From the NCBI GenBank assembly GCA_046349315.1, contig JAXMCQ010000011.1:62001-126000 (forward strand): 64,000 nt of DNA, given 5' to 3'. The notes beneath the pieces are model-generated. The model searched no databases. It was not told where the DNA came from and worked only from the letters and a program-made list of their open reading frames with translations. Below, piece after piece: positions 44,228-52,542 of this stretch. The translations under genes were made by a program, and so were the position numbers. Each line of letters opens with the position of its first letter. The stretch's first letter is position 1. Origin of the DNA: JAEUMG01 sp046349315. GTDB lineage: Bacteria; Pseudomonadota; Alphaproteobacteria; Rhizobiales; Aestuariivirgaceae.

Positions 44228-44916
44228 CAGGTAATCCTCGACCAGGCTGAAAAGGAACAAGCCGCGCGCCGGGCGGTGGGATCGCCCTGCCAGCTCCTCG
44301 GGTCAGGCACGAAAAGCCCAAGCGGCAAGGCGAGATTGGCGGTGAGCGACGGCGTCGCAAAAGCGGATGTGACGATCGGCGGCTCGACTGTGACAATGGC
44401 GACGCCAGAGCCATTGCCGGTCACCGCCTCCATTATCTGGTGCAGCGAATATTTGCCGCTCTTCACCAGCGATATGTAATCGGCCGGTTTTAAAACGAAG
44501 TTGGCCGGCAATGTCGACAGTGCAATCGTCGACGCCGTGACCGCGGTCACCGTTGCCGTGCCGTCGAAAGCGCCGCCGCCGGCCCGCGCGAGGCCGGTGA
44601 CGCCTGATGGATAATTGCGGGGATAGGGCCGTGCCGCGTCATGCGCCAGGAAGTTGAAGGTTCCGCCGCGCATCGAATTGAACCAGGCCTTGATCAGAAG
44701 AAGATCGTCCTTCTTGTAACGGGGTGGCGATATGAAACTGGCGCGCCAGGCGGCACCGCCGATCTCCACGACTGCGACGCCACCGGCGCGCGTCCGAAAA
44801 GGTGCTGATACCGCCCATTCGATGTTGAAAGACGTCGACCAGAAACTGATTCGGCTGGCAAGACGCGCGGATTGGGAAGTGCCATCCAGAAGAATTCCGC
44901 CGGCGGCGATCTCCAA
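44227..44916 (-). CDS. Prophage distal tail protein
   Basis: A 229-residue protein whose N-terminal domain (FRTRAGGVAVVEIGGAAWRA, FNSMRGGTFNFLAHDA) has the look of a distal-tail ring protein that holds the tail tip. It is overlapped by the next gene. The start at 44916 (MEIAAGGILLDGTSQSARLA) lies close to where the tape-measure protein should end. Confidence 0.6.
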   Translation of the reverse strand: MEIAAGGILLDGTSQSARLASRISFWSTSFNIEWAVSAPFRTRAGGVAVVEIGGAAWRASFISPPRYKKDDLLLIKAWFNSMRGGTFNFLAHDAARPYPRNYPSGVTGLARAGGGAFDGTATVTAVTASTIALSTLPANFVLKPADYISLVKSGKYSLHQIMEAVTGNGSGVAIVTVEPPIVTSAFATPSLTANLALPLGLFVPDPRSWQGDPTARRAACSFSAWSRIT

Positions 44917-45033
44917 TGCTCGCCGCGAAGTCGCGCTTCATCATCTGAACCGCCTGGCCGATGCCGGCTCGGATCTGCTCTTCGACACCAGCCGCTGCGC
45001 CGCAGGCATCGATGGTGAAAGCCGGCGCAAAGG

Positions 45034-47118
45034 TCACGGCACCGTTGCCGCGCTTGCGCCCTCGCCCCTCCGATCGGCATGGCCGGGATTGCCGGCCTGG
45101 CACCGTGGCTGAAACCACTCGCGCCCGCCGCGTTCGTTCACTTCATCATGACGCGGATCGACATCGCCGCCACCGGCACGAGGACCTCCATAGGTGAGCG
45201 AACCGAGGCCATTCGTCCCGGCCCCGACACCGGCGGGCAGCGCCGGCGTCAGCGCCGCCGTTGCTGCATTCAGAGCGAATTGAAACAGGCTGTTCGTGGC
45301 GCTGCGATAGGCAAGCCGCGCCAGATCGGCGATCATCGAGTCTATCAGATCGGAGAACCTGACCTTGCCTCTCTTGATGAATTCAACGAATGCGTCTTCG
45401 CCGGCCTGGAAAGCGCCTGTCAGAATGTTCGAGATGAGATCGGCGCTGTTGCTGGTGGCATCGACGATCTCTTTCAGTCCGCGCACGATTCCGGCAGCGG
45501 GATCGGTACTGGCGGAAAAATAGTCAAGGTTGGCCTGTTGGCGGGCCCTTGCCGCCGTCACCTCGCTGATGGTATTCGCTTCCAGCAATCTCTGGATCGT
45601 GGCAAGGGTGCGTGCGCGTTCTTCCTCCGCCGTCTCGACGCTTGCCGTCACGCGCTGCCCCTCGAGCATGATGCGCTGGCGATCGCGCTCGATCTCACGT
45701 TCTTCTTTCGACACATCGCGCAGTGCATCGCGTGAAGCTTCGGTTGCCTTGCGCTTGGCCTCTTCGGCGTGGAACGCCTCGATCGCGGCTTGCGTGATCG
45801 CAGCGCGTTCTTCAGCCGTGGCGCCTGGCACCTTGAGCAGCGCGTTGTAGACGGCGAGTTCCTCACCGGTGCGGCGGGCCTGTTCCTCCTGGATCTTCAA
45901 TTGCTCGATTGCCTCGGTGACGGCGGCTGAGAATTCCTTGACCACTTCGGGGCTTGCCATGGCGCCAGCGCGCCGGCCCTCGAAGGCTCCATAGTTCCTG
46001 GCCTCGATCGTCGCCTCATATTCGGCGATGCGGGCCTGTGTGGCCGCGATATCCTTGTCGATTGCGCTGGTATCGGCCTCGCCACCGAACCATCCGCCAG
46101 CGGCAACTTGCTCTTCGCGCGCCTCCTTGAGGGCGTCTAGCCGCTCCCGTAGGATACCGAGAGTGTCGGCTAGGGTTTCGAGTCTTTGATTGGGCAAATC
46201 GTTCCAGGCATCGGCCGTCATGCCGGCCCATTTGGCGACCTCGGCAAAGGCCAGCGACATCTGCACGATCGCCGGCACCGCATCGATCACCGCCTGATAG
46301 AGCTGTGACTTGATGACCAGCGCTAAGGCTTCGAGCTTGTCCTTGGCATCAGCACCGTTGCGAACCAATTCCGCATCGACCACGGCGCCCATTTCGCGGG
46401 CGAGCTGGATCTGTCGCTCGAGGCCGTCGGCGCCTTCGGCCAGGACGCGGGCGAAGGCCTGGTTGCCCTTACCGAAGAGATCGGTCGCGACCGAGGCGCG
46501 CTCCTGGGCACTCCCCAATTTCTCGTAACCATCGGCGAGTTCGGGCAGTACCCGCTCGAGGCTCTTGACCCGGCCCTGCGCATCGGTGGCGCTTACCCCC
46601 AAGAGCTTGAAGGCCTTCGCCGCCTCGCCACCACCGCCGCGGGCAATATCGCCGATCACCGCATTGAGACGATCAAGGGCGATCTCGGTCTTCTCGATGT
46701 CACCGCCTGATTGTCCGACCGCGAAGCGCAAGGCCTGGAGGAACTCGGTCGAGACGCCAAGCCTCCGTGCGGCATCTTCGAGATCGTCGAAGTACTCGAT
46801 AGCCTCATGGGCCTTCGCCATCACGGCCCCGAAGGTAATGACCATCGCGCCAAGCCCGGCTGCTGCAACAAGACCCGCCGGCCCGAAGGCACGCAGGACC
46901 TGCTCGCCGGCACCGGCGCGCGAGGCGAGATTCTCAATCGAGCTTCGGGCTTCCTTAGCGGCCGCATCGACGGCGGCAATCCCCCGGCTTGCCGGCTGGC
47001 CGGCGCGCTCGATGCGCTTCAGCGCATCTTCGCCCTCCTTGCCAAGCGTCATGAGTGCGCGCTTGACAACTTCGCCGTCCTTGGTGGCGAGGCGCAAAAT
47101 GACCGAGCGCTCAGCCAT
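45034..47118 (-). CDS. Tape measure protein, frameshifted near its 3' end
   Basis: At 694 residues this is the length-determining scaffold of the tail tube. It has long helical and coiled stretches and the typical TMP core (GSAQERASVATDLFGKGNQA, then FARVLAEGADGLERQIQLAR), followed by a hydrophobic segment near residue 260. The last 40 residues in this frame are arginine-rich and unlike the family. The expected ending (GAVTFAPAFTIDACGAAAGV, EEQIRAGIGQAVQMMKRDFA) continues on the same strand in another phase from about 45040 to 44920, so one indel near 45100 breaks the gene. The short frameshifted chaperone product ends just before its start. Confidence 0.8.
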   Translation of the reverse strand: MAERSVILRLATKDGEVVKRALMTLGKEGEDALKRIERAGQPASRGIAAVDAAAKEARSSIENLASRAGAGEQVLRAFGPAGLVAAAGLGAMVITFGAVMAKAHEAIEYFDDLEDAARRLGVSTEFLQALRFAVGQSGGDIEKTEIALDRLNAVIGDIARGGGGEAAKAFKLLGVSATDAQGRVKSLERVLPELADGYEKLGSAQERASVATDLFGKGNQAFARVLAEGADGLERQIQLAREMGAVVDAELVRNGADAKDKLEALALVIKSQLYQAVIDAVPAIVQMSLAFAEVAKWAGMTADAWNDLPNQRLETLADTLGILRERLDALKEAREEQVAAGGWFGGEADTSAIDKDIAATQARIAEYEATIEARNYGAFEGRRAGAMASPEVVKEFSAAVTEAIEQLKIQEEQARRTGEELAVYNALLKVPGATAEERAAITQAAIEAFHAEEAKRKATEASRDALRDVSKEEREIERDRQRIMLEGQRVTASVETAEEERARTLATIQRLLEANTISEVTAARARQQANLDYFSASTDPAAGIVRGLKEIVDATSNSADLISNILTGAFQAGEDAFVEFIKRGKVRFSDLIDSMIADLARLAYRSATNSLFQFALNAATAALTPALPAGVGAGTNGLGSLTYGGPRAGGGDVDPRHDEVNERGGREWFQPRCQAGNPGHADRRGEGASAATVP

Positions 47119-47907
47119 GATTGCGGATTCTCAAGTCCTGTTGGTGGCGTTCGCGCTGTTCGGCTATGGCTTGGGCGAGGCCCCATCCGCAAGGGGAAGC
47201 ATCAGCAAGAGAGATCAGTGTCGATTCCTGCCGTTCGCCGATTCCGATTAGCGCCGGGAGATCGAAGCTGCTGGCGCCCATGCCTCCAGCGCGCAATTGG
47301 CTCTGGAAGGTTGTGATCAGTGACCAGACTGCGTCGCCTTGTTCGGTGACGGGCGCATTCTCGACATAGGGGCAGCGCCTGCCATTGAGGCCGCGCCGGC
47401 CTTTCGAGCAGTCGGTTTGCTGGTCGCGACACGCTTGGCAGTATTGTGGCCCGTCGCCGAAGTGCCATTCGACGAGGGCCCGGATGCGTTTCCCTCGTCT
47501 AATGCCCTGATGATTCGCGCCGTGTATCGAATGACGAAGGCCTCAGCGAAGGCATGAACCAGCATCAACTCGTTAATCGCAGCCGGGGTCACCGGCGCCG
47601 GACTGCCTTCTTCGGCGAGTACCCCCTCCCAGGAGATAATCGCCGCGCGAGCCAAGCTTTGCGTGAACAATAATTGCCGAAAACCTTCCTTGGCATCGGG
47701 ATCATCAAGGTCGGGCACGGCATCGCGATCAATGCCGAGATCATCGCGAATCTCTTCGCCCTCGATGAAGGCCAGGATGGCGCGCGACGCGAAGGCCTGC
47801 GCCTGGTGCCAGATGGGCGTCGTAATGGGACGCACACTGACCTTGACGCCGAGGGGCAGGTCGATGGTGTCGACCGCTTTGGGAATGGTGCCGAGCCGAA
47901 ATGCCAT
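47111..47907 (-). CDS. Tail assembly chaperone with programmed -1 frameshift (gpG/gpGT-like)
   Basis: The unshifted product, ATG 47907 to the stop at 47317, has 196 residues (MAFRLGTIPKAVDTIDLPLG at the start). At 47488-47494 the minus strand reads GGGAAAC in the exact phase G GGA AAC, a canonical X-XXY-YYZ slippery heptamer. A -1 slip enters a frame that stays open to 47111 and encodes a cysteine-rich domain (YCQACRDQQTDCSKG, RCPYVENAPVTEQGD), then WSLITTFQSQLRAGGMGASS. The fused product would be about 265 residues and end just before the tape-measure start, as with lambda gpG-gpGT. The chaperones coat the tape measure during tail assembly; this pair looks functional. Confidence 0.78.
47488..47494 (-). 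promoter_or_regulatory. Slippery heptamer for -1 ribosomal frameshifting
   Basis: GGGAAAC on the minus strand, in phase G GGA AAC relative to the tail chaperone start, matches the X-XXY-YYZ rule and closely resembles the lambda G-T slippery site GGGAAAG. Confidence 0.78.
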
Positions 47908-47910
47908 GGT

Positions 47911-48876
47911 TCAATAGCTCGCCACATTGTTGACCAGCGTCACCTTCATGAGATTGCCGCTCGCCGGCTTCGCGGCTCTGACCCCGAAGGTGTAATTGAT
48001 GCCGCCCGGACCCTCGACCGGCGCGCCGCGTAATGACAGGAAAGCGCGCGCCAGGTCGATCTCGAGCTTGTAGGCGGCATTGACCGGCGTGGTCCAAATA
48101 TACTTAAGCGCCACCGGCATTTCGCTGGTGTCATCGGCGCGCAGCAATGTCGAACTGGTATGACGCACCCGCAATTCGCCAGCGCAGCCGCGGTTCATCT
48201 CATCAGCCGCATCGATCAGGCCGTCACCGCGCATGGTTTCGATCGCCTCGACATTGTTACCGAAATTGAGCGAGCCACCGAGCACAGCCCCAAGATCGGC
48301 ACCGGCACGCTGAATTTTGCAGTTCTTGTTGAGATATTTGTAGACGCCGGCACTCGAGAAGGAGGTCGGGCTACCATTGGCGGCTGTGCCGGCCTCGCCG
48401 CGATTCTGTGCGATACCGTTGAAGCTCGCCGCCGCTGGCCCCTTAGGCGCCAAATTGATCTGCATCTGGCTGAGCTTGCAGCCGGTCAGCAGGAAGTATT
48501 TGGGCGTCGACAGATTGGCGTCACCCTCCTCGAAGGAGAAGGAGGGCACATCGAGATTCGACTCGAACACATGCGTATAGGAGCCGGGGCCGGTGGTCGT
48601 CGGCGCGCCCAAGAGCATCTTGAGCCACCAACCGAAGCTGTAGAGGCCGATATGCACACCCCAGCTCGGCTGATAGCGGCCCCCTTCATAGAACGGGTCC
48701 TGATCCTGGGGATGGCCGAGACCGAACTCGGGCTCGAACCCCATGCGGTCCTGGACGCCGGGATCGAAACTGGTCAGCAGATGCTGAAACCATCCCGTTC
48801 CGGGAGCGGTGCCATAGGTCGATTCAAGAGCTGCAATAGCCGAAATATCGGCGCCTTTGCCGCGGACTACGGGCAT
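47911..48876 (-). CDS. Major tail tube protein
   Basis: A 321-residue beta-rich protein (MPVVRGKGADISAIAALEST at the start) with the fold signature of phage tail tube proteins: a central segment ALMQ-like strands and the C-terminal repeat-like INYTFGVRAAKPASGNLMK. It lies upstream of the chaperone and tape-measure genes, the normal place for the tube gene. Hexameric rings of this protein form the tail. Confidence 0.75.
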   Translation of the reverse strand: MPVVRGKGADISAIAALESTYGTAPGTGWFQHLLTSFDPGVQDRMGFEPEFGLGHPQDQDPFYEGGRYQPSWGVHIGLYSFGWWLKMLLGAPTTTGPGSYTHVFESNLDVPSFSFEEGDANLSTPKYFLLTGCKLSQMQINLAPKGPAAASFNGIAQNRGEAGTAANGSPTSFSSAGVYKYLNKNCKIQRAGADLGAVLGGSLNFGNNVEAIETMRGDGLIDAADEMNRGCAGELRVRHTSSTLLRADDTSEMPVALKYIWTTPVNAAYKLEIDLARAFLSLRGAPVEGPGGINYTFGVRAAKPASGNLMKVTLVNNVASY

Positions 48877-48888
48877 AGTGGTCTCTCC

Positions 48889-49359
48889 TTAAGCGAGTGG
48901 GCTGGCTGCGTACCAGGTGCAGACGAGGACAAGCTGCGCATCCTCCTCGAGCAAGGTGCTGTCATCGCCCCCTGCAAAGTCGTCGGCGCTGATCAGTTCG
49001 GTATCGTCGACCAGGCTGCCGAGAGACGGATCTGCGATGATGGCGGCGCCGATTGCCGCTTGAACGGCATCGAAGGCGGGGCCCTCGACATCGTCATAAG
49101 GGTGGCCGACATGGATCTCTATCGGCACCGTCAACACGCACTCATAGACGGGACCGCCGGCCCCGAATTCCGAGGGCGTCGACGACAACCGGCCCTTGCC
49201 GATGATCACATGGCCCTCGGCCGGCGCCTCAACCGGCGCAGCAGTGACCAATTGCACTTTCGGCGGGCTGGGCCAGCCTTCCGGCATCTGAACCCGTGCC
49301 ATTGTCTCCGTAAGTTTTGCAAGGATCGTGTCGATGACCTGCTTCTTCTTCGACGCCAT
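48889..49359 (-). CDS. Tail terminator-like protein
   Basis: A 156-residue protein encoded just upstream of the tube gene. The alpha-beta pattern with VPIEIHVGHPYDDVEGPAFD resembles tail terminator or minor tail (gpU-like) proteins that cap the finished tail. Assignment rests mainly on gene order. Confidence 0.6.
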   Translation of the reverse strand: MASKKKQVIDTILAKLTETMARVQMPEGWPSPPKVQLVTAAPVEAPAEGHVIIGKGRLSSTPSEFGAGGPVYECVLTVPIEIHVGHPYDDVEGPAFDAVQAAIGAAIIADPSLGSLVDDTELISADDFAGGDDSTLLEEDAQLVLVCTWYAASPLA

Positions 49360-49361
49360 GG

Positions 49362-50051
49362 TCAGTCTGACTGCCAGTGGCGCAGCACGTTCGCCTCGAG
49401 CTGGCTTTCCATGTGAGCAACGATCGCGTTGAGGTCGAGGCGCTTGCCGACCGAAACGCTCTTGACCAGCCAGAACAATGGCAGGGTCAACGCCTTGCCC
49501 TTGGCGATCGCCGTGTCGCTCGCCCGCTTGGCGGTGCCTTGCCGCGACGCCTTCTTGCTGCGGGAAAGACGCAAATCCCCGGCCTCGAGCCAGAGCGTAC
49601 CGTGCCGGTTGCGCCGGAGCATCAGTTTCACGCCCAAATACTGCGCGACGGAACGGGGCGTCGGCGACTTGGCGATGCGGCGATTGCCGACCAATGCCGG
49701 CACCACTTGCGGCAGATAGCTCGACGGGATCGCCAGATACTTTCGGCCATTGACCGGCATGATCGTTCCGCCCCTCGCGTAGATGTCGATGATGTGCGGC
49801 GCCTTGGAATAGACGGAACCGGCAGCGTTCAATGAGAACCGGCCCGGCCTGTTCGGAAACACCTTGTGCCGCCAGCTATTAGCGAGCCGATCGCCCATGC
49901 CGGCGGTACGCACTTGCTGGCGCGCGAGCTGCTTGCCCGATTCGACACTATCAGCGACCCCCAAGGTTACGGCCCTGGCTGCATGGGCGAGCTCGGTCGC
50001 CAGGAACTCCGTGAGGCGTCCCTGGATCGCGAGCTTGAGTTCGAAGCTCAT
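49362..50051 (-). CDS. DUF6441-family phage protein
   Basis: A 229-residue basic protein starting MSFELKLAIQGRLTEFLATE. Its central block with SWRHKVFPNRPGRFSLNAAG and YARGGTIMPVNGRKYLAIPS matches the DUF6441 family, found between head-tail connector and tail tube genes in many alphaproteobacterial phages. Function unproven; a role in joining or minor tail is usual. The start overlaps the stop of the small upstream gene. Confidence 0.7.
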   Translation of the reverse strand: MSFELKLAIQGRLTEFLATELAHAARAVTLGVADSVESGKQLARQQVRTAGMGDRLANSWRHKVFPNRPGRFSLNAAGSVYSKAPHIIDIYARGGTIMPVNGRKYLAIPSSYLPQVVPALVGNRRIAKSPTPRSVAQYLGVKLMLRRNRHGTLWLEAGDLRLSRSKKASRQGTAKRASDTAIAKGKALTLPLFWLVKSVSVGKRLDLNAIVAHMESQLEANVLRHWQSD

Positions 50052-50251
50052 GTGCGGCGCTGCGGCTTGGCCTCAACCGACGCCGCTTCAGCGGCCCATT
50101 CGCCTTGGCCAGCCTCGATGCATTGAAGCGCATCGAATTCGGAGATGGCGTCTGCGGTCGAGGGACCTTCGCAAAGCGGCACGACCGTGCCCGCCATGCG
50201 GGTCCAGCCTGAGCGGGGATGCGTCGCGATGATGGTGACTTGTTTCGTCAT
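50048..50251 (-). CDS. Small prophage protein of the connector region
   Basis: A 67-residue protein (MTKQVTIIATHPRSGWTRMA) with overlaps to both neighbours (ATGA at each end). ATG 50251 is chosen for that overlap and for the GGGCAAG-like site before it. No motif recognised; position suggests a minor head-tail component. Confidence 0.6.
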   Translation of the reverse strand: MTKQVTIIATHPRSGWTRMAGTVVPLCEGPSTADAISEFDALQCIEAGQGEWAAEAASVEAKPQRRT

Positions 50252-50589
50252 GATCTTGCCCTTCTGCCGCAGCCGAGTTCCCATTCGAGCCCGAGTGCAT
50301 CGAACCGCCGCGGCGCGGCGGTGACCGTCCATTCGATGCCCTCATGGACGATCATCCCGTTCTGCGTGGGGTTGGGAACTTCCGAGACGCGAACCCTAAA
50401 ATACGTATCGGTCTTGACCCGCGACTGGTCGAAGGGCTGCACCTCGATTTCCCGGGTCGTCGGCATGACCGTCACCGGCTGGCCGGCCCGCAGCATGCCG
50501 CCGAAAAGCGGATGGTAGGTTGCGGCCTCGCCGAGGCGCTCGTAGGTGCTGTCGAGAACCCGATTGGCGAGATCGCGAAAGTTGGTCAT
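50248..50589 (-). CDS. Head-tail adaptor/joining protein
   Basis: A 113-residue protein (MTNFRDLANRVLDSTYERLG) with the layout of small head-tail joining proteins, including a beta strand pair VMPTTREIEVQPFDQSRVKT and TDTYFRVRVSEV. It is the first tail-side gene after the capsid module. Upstream of it lies a bacterial insertion instead of the capsid cement gene. Confidence 0.6.
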   Translation of the reverse strand: MTNFRDLANRVLDSTYERLGEAATYHPLFGGMLRAGQPVTVMPTTREIEVQPFDQSRVKTDTYFRVRVSEVPNPTQNGMIVHEGIEWTVTAAPRRFDALGLEWELGCGRRARS

Positions 50590-50714
50590 GAAGTGCGATT
50601 GGTGTCGGAAGTCAGACAGGAAGGGCCAAAATCGAGCCGTTGGCCCGGCTGGGGCGTGTTTGACCGATTGATGAATTCGACCGGTTGCCGACTTTTGTTG
50701 GCTATTGAAGGATT

Positions 50715-51400
50715 AGCCGACGTGCAGCGGACGTCGCCGATCGATTCGTTTGACCGATGCTGTCGAAAAAGGCCGCGGAGTATTATCGATGTGCAACAAT
50801 CGAATCTAAACGAGCGATGTGACGAATCGATATTGCTGTTTCCACTTCGATCTTGAATCAATGTTGCTCGCCGACACCAGCGATTTCTTTTTTCGACATC
50901 ATCGACCCTGAGCAGACTCTCCGGCGAACTTATTCGACGTCAGAGGCTGACCGTAAGCGCTTGGTTGGCGGTCGTCCGTGGCCTCATTCTCTTCGATCTG
51001 AAACGGTATGTCGAGGCAGTGAAGCTTCTTGAGAATCCGCCTGATCACTATCTGAACGCATCTCTGTACCTAGCTGCTGGGCGCGCGCTCTTGGGAGATG
51101 CCGCTGGTGCGGCAACAGCAATCGCGAAGGTTCGTCAAGCGAGGCCATTCCTGTCATCGCGTGATGTTCGCCGTGTTGATCGCTATGCCTGCGCTGAGGC
51201 CCAGGAGCACTTTATGGAAGGACTCCGCAGGGCGGGACTACCGGACTGACTTGCAGTTTCTGCCTGGCCATGAGCCTTGCCTGCCGATTCCACCAGTCAA
51301 CGACCATTGTTTTCACTTCCGCTTCCGGCTCTATCGTCGATCTGGCTAATCTCGCGCTTCTTCGCCAATCGGGGCATCAGCCGACGTACAGCGGACATCG
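50715..51400. repeat. Direct near-repeat pair in the inserted segment
   Basis: A 22-base sequence at 50715-50736 recurs at 51379-51400 with two differences. The pair encloses the adenylate-cyclase fragment. Confidence 0.6.
50965..51249 (+). pseudogene. C-terminal TPR fragment of an adenylate-cyclase-type protein
   Basis: The 94 codons from TTG 50965 read as a TPR-like helix pair (DLKRYVEAVKLLENPPDHYL, ASLYLAAGRALLGDAAGAAT). They end with the characteristic EHFMEGLRRAGLPD tail found at the C-terminus of many rhizobial adenylate/guanylate cyclase proteins with TPR repeats. The catalytic domain is missing, and nothing upstream continues the protein. It is a relic carried by the insertion. Confidence 0.6.
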
Positions 51401-51404
51401 TCGG

Positions 51405-51455
51405 ACCTACGCGCTTGACCCATAGCGGTCATGGGTTCGATCCCCACGGAGGCAG
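51405..51455 (+). other. tRNA-3'-end-like sequence
   Basis: The stretch GGTCATGGGTTCGATCCCCA has the T-arm layout of a tRNA (GGTTCGATCCC), followed by a GGAGGCA acceptor-like strand. GCTTGACCCATA just before it could be a shortened anticodon arm. No 5' half is present. It may be a remnant of an attachment site, or chance. Confidence 0.35.
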
Positions 51456-51971
51456 AAATATTTGTGGATTGTCGTTCTTGGGCTCGAGCACAAGGCAAAG
51501 GTCAAGCTCATCGTGGATTGCAATTTGATGTTCACCGACAGTGGGAATTGAGGGTTTGAGGCTACGGGCCGAATCGACGGCCCCCAGCCTTACCTGTATG
51601 AGACGAAAGCCACGTGTGAGGTAAAATCGAAGCGCCGAGACATTGTCGTTCGTCGTAGTAACCCAAAGGCGCTCACAATGCTTTGATCGCAATTGTGTGA
51701 CGAGTGCATCAAGTAGGGCTGTTCCGGTACCAACTCCGATCGGATCGGCATCAAGCGTAACGAGTTCAGCTTCCCGATCGGACCGGCGGTAGGTGGCGAG
51801 CCCGCGAGGAGGCTCTGAGACTAATCCAGGCAGCAGTGTAGCGTCGATAACCTCTCCATGCACGACGACCTTCGTGGATGTCCATCGGTCTCGCAAAAGA
51901 TGGCTGATCCATGGGATATCTGAGGCACGAGCTGATCTAATCCGTCGTTCGGGAACCATCGGACAATTCAT
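51429..51971 (-). CDS. GNAT-family N-acetyltransferase
   Basis: The 180-residue product has a GCN5-type fold. RIRSARASDIPWISHLLRD is the N-terminal strand-helix, the acetyl-CoA loop region is DPIGVGTGTALLDALVTQLR (the usual Q/R-x-x-G-x-G/A motif is degenerate), and LWVTTTNDNVSALRFYLTRG with FRLIQVRLGAVDSARSLKP forms the end of the domain. It transfers acetyl to an unknown amine. ATG 51971 is chosen because the domain begins soon after; the longer frame to 52124 adds unrelated residues. The last ten residues run into a tRNA-like sequence. It is non-phage cargo in the head module. Confidence 0.75.
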   Translation of the reverse strand: MNCPMVPERRIRSARASDIPWISHLLRDRWTSTKVVVHGEVIDATLLPGLVSEPPRGLATYRRSDREAELVTLDADPIGVGTGTALLDALVTQLRSKHCERLWVTTTNDNVSALRFYLTRGFRLIQVRLGAVDSARSLKPSIPTVGEHQIAIHDELDLCLVLEPKNDNPQIFLPPWGSNP

Positions 51972-52130
51972 GCACCTAGATCGTTTATCAGTACAAGTAC
52001 CAAAATTCGTCGAACGACCCGCGAGCCTCTCAGCCGTTCCTGGCCGGAGGCTGATTTCTGCAAATTGCCTGCTCCTCGGCGATTTAGGAAGAAAGCGGAC
52101 TTGCAGCGCTGTGCTGAGCATCATTCACCG

Positions 52131-52466
52131 CTAAAACGACCCATTAAGCCGCACGCTGCCGATGGTGCTGCCGGCGGCATTGTCGACCGCCGCGACAGCG
52201 ACGCCAATCTTGGTGTTGCCAGAGGCTGTCTTTGTGCAGTTCTTCGCAGTGTTGTCCCAGTAGATCGTATCGCCGACTGACCATGCTTGCGATCCGACCT
52301 TGGTTAGATCGAACACGCCAACGAGAGCGGCTTCGACCGCAGCACCGTTGAGAGCTCCGCCTGATGCCACGCCAAAAATCGAACTCACGAGAAGCCCGTC
52401 CCCTGAGGCCACATCGTAGGGAGCCGTTAGTGTTATGGTGTTGCCCGGCTGGACGTAGTTCTTCAT
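52131..52466 (-). CDS. DUF2190-family capsid cement protein
   Basis: A 111-residue beta-rich protein (MKNYVQPGNTITLTAPYDVA) with the family's VASGDGLLVSSIFGVA and GDTIYWDN segments. DUF2190 proteins decorate and stabilise the capsid and normally lie directly after the major capsid gene, as here. Confidence 0.85.
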   Translation of the reverse strand: MKNYVQPGNTITLTAPYDVASGDGLLVSSIFGVASGGALNGAAVEAALVGVFDLTKVGSQAWSVGDTIYWDNTAKNCTKTASGNTKIGVAVAAVDNAAGSTIGSVRLNGSF

Positions 52467-52542
52467 GCGCTCGATCCTTTTGGATGATGATAATCATGAG
52501 GGCGACGAGATGCCGCCCACCTCGTTAGGGTTGCGATGAGTT

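Larger units (their letters stand above)
50590..52130. other. Non-phage insertion in the head module
   Basis: About 1.5 kb of bacterial DNA separates the connector gene at 50248 from the DUF2190 cement gene at 52131, which are normally adjacent. It holds the end of an adenylate-cyclase/TPR-type gene on plus, a GNAT gene on minus, a tRNA-3'-end-like sequence and a 22-base near-repeat (AGCCGACGT.CAGCGGAC.TCG) at 50715-50736 and 51379-51400. Bases 50590-50940 show no gene. Confidence 0.6.

Noticed and set aside
48160..49416. A 418-codon plus-strand frame opposite the tail tube and terminator genes
   Set aside because: It is antisense to two well-placed tail genes and has the arginine/glycine/alanine bias of a shadow frame in GC-rich DNA.
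51405..51455. A complete tRNA gene
   Set aside because: Only T-arm and acceptor-like sequence is seen; no D-arm or 5' acceptor strand fits upstream.
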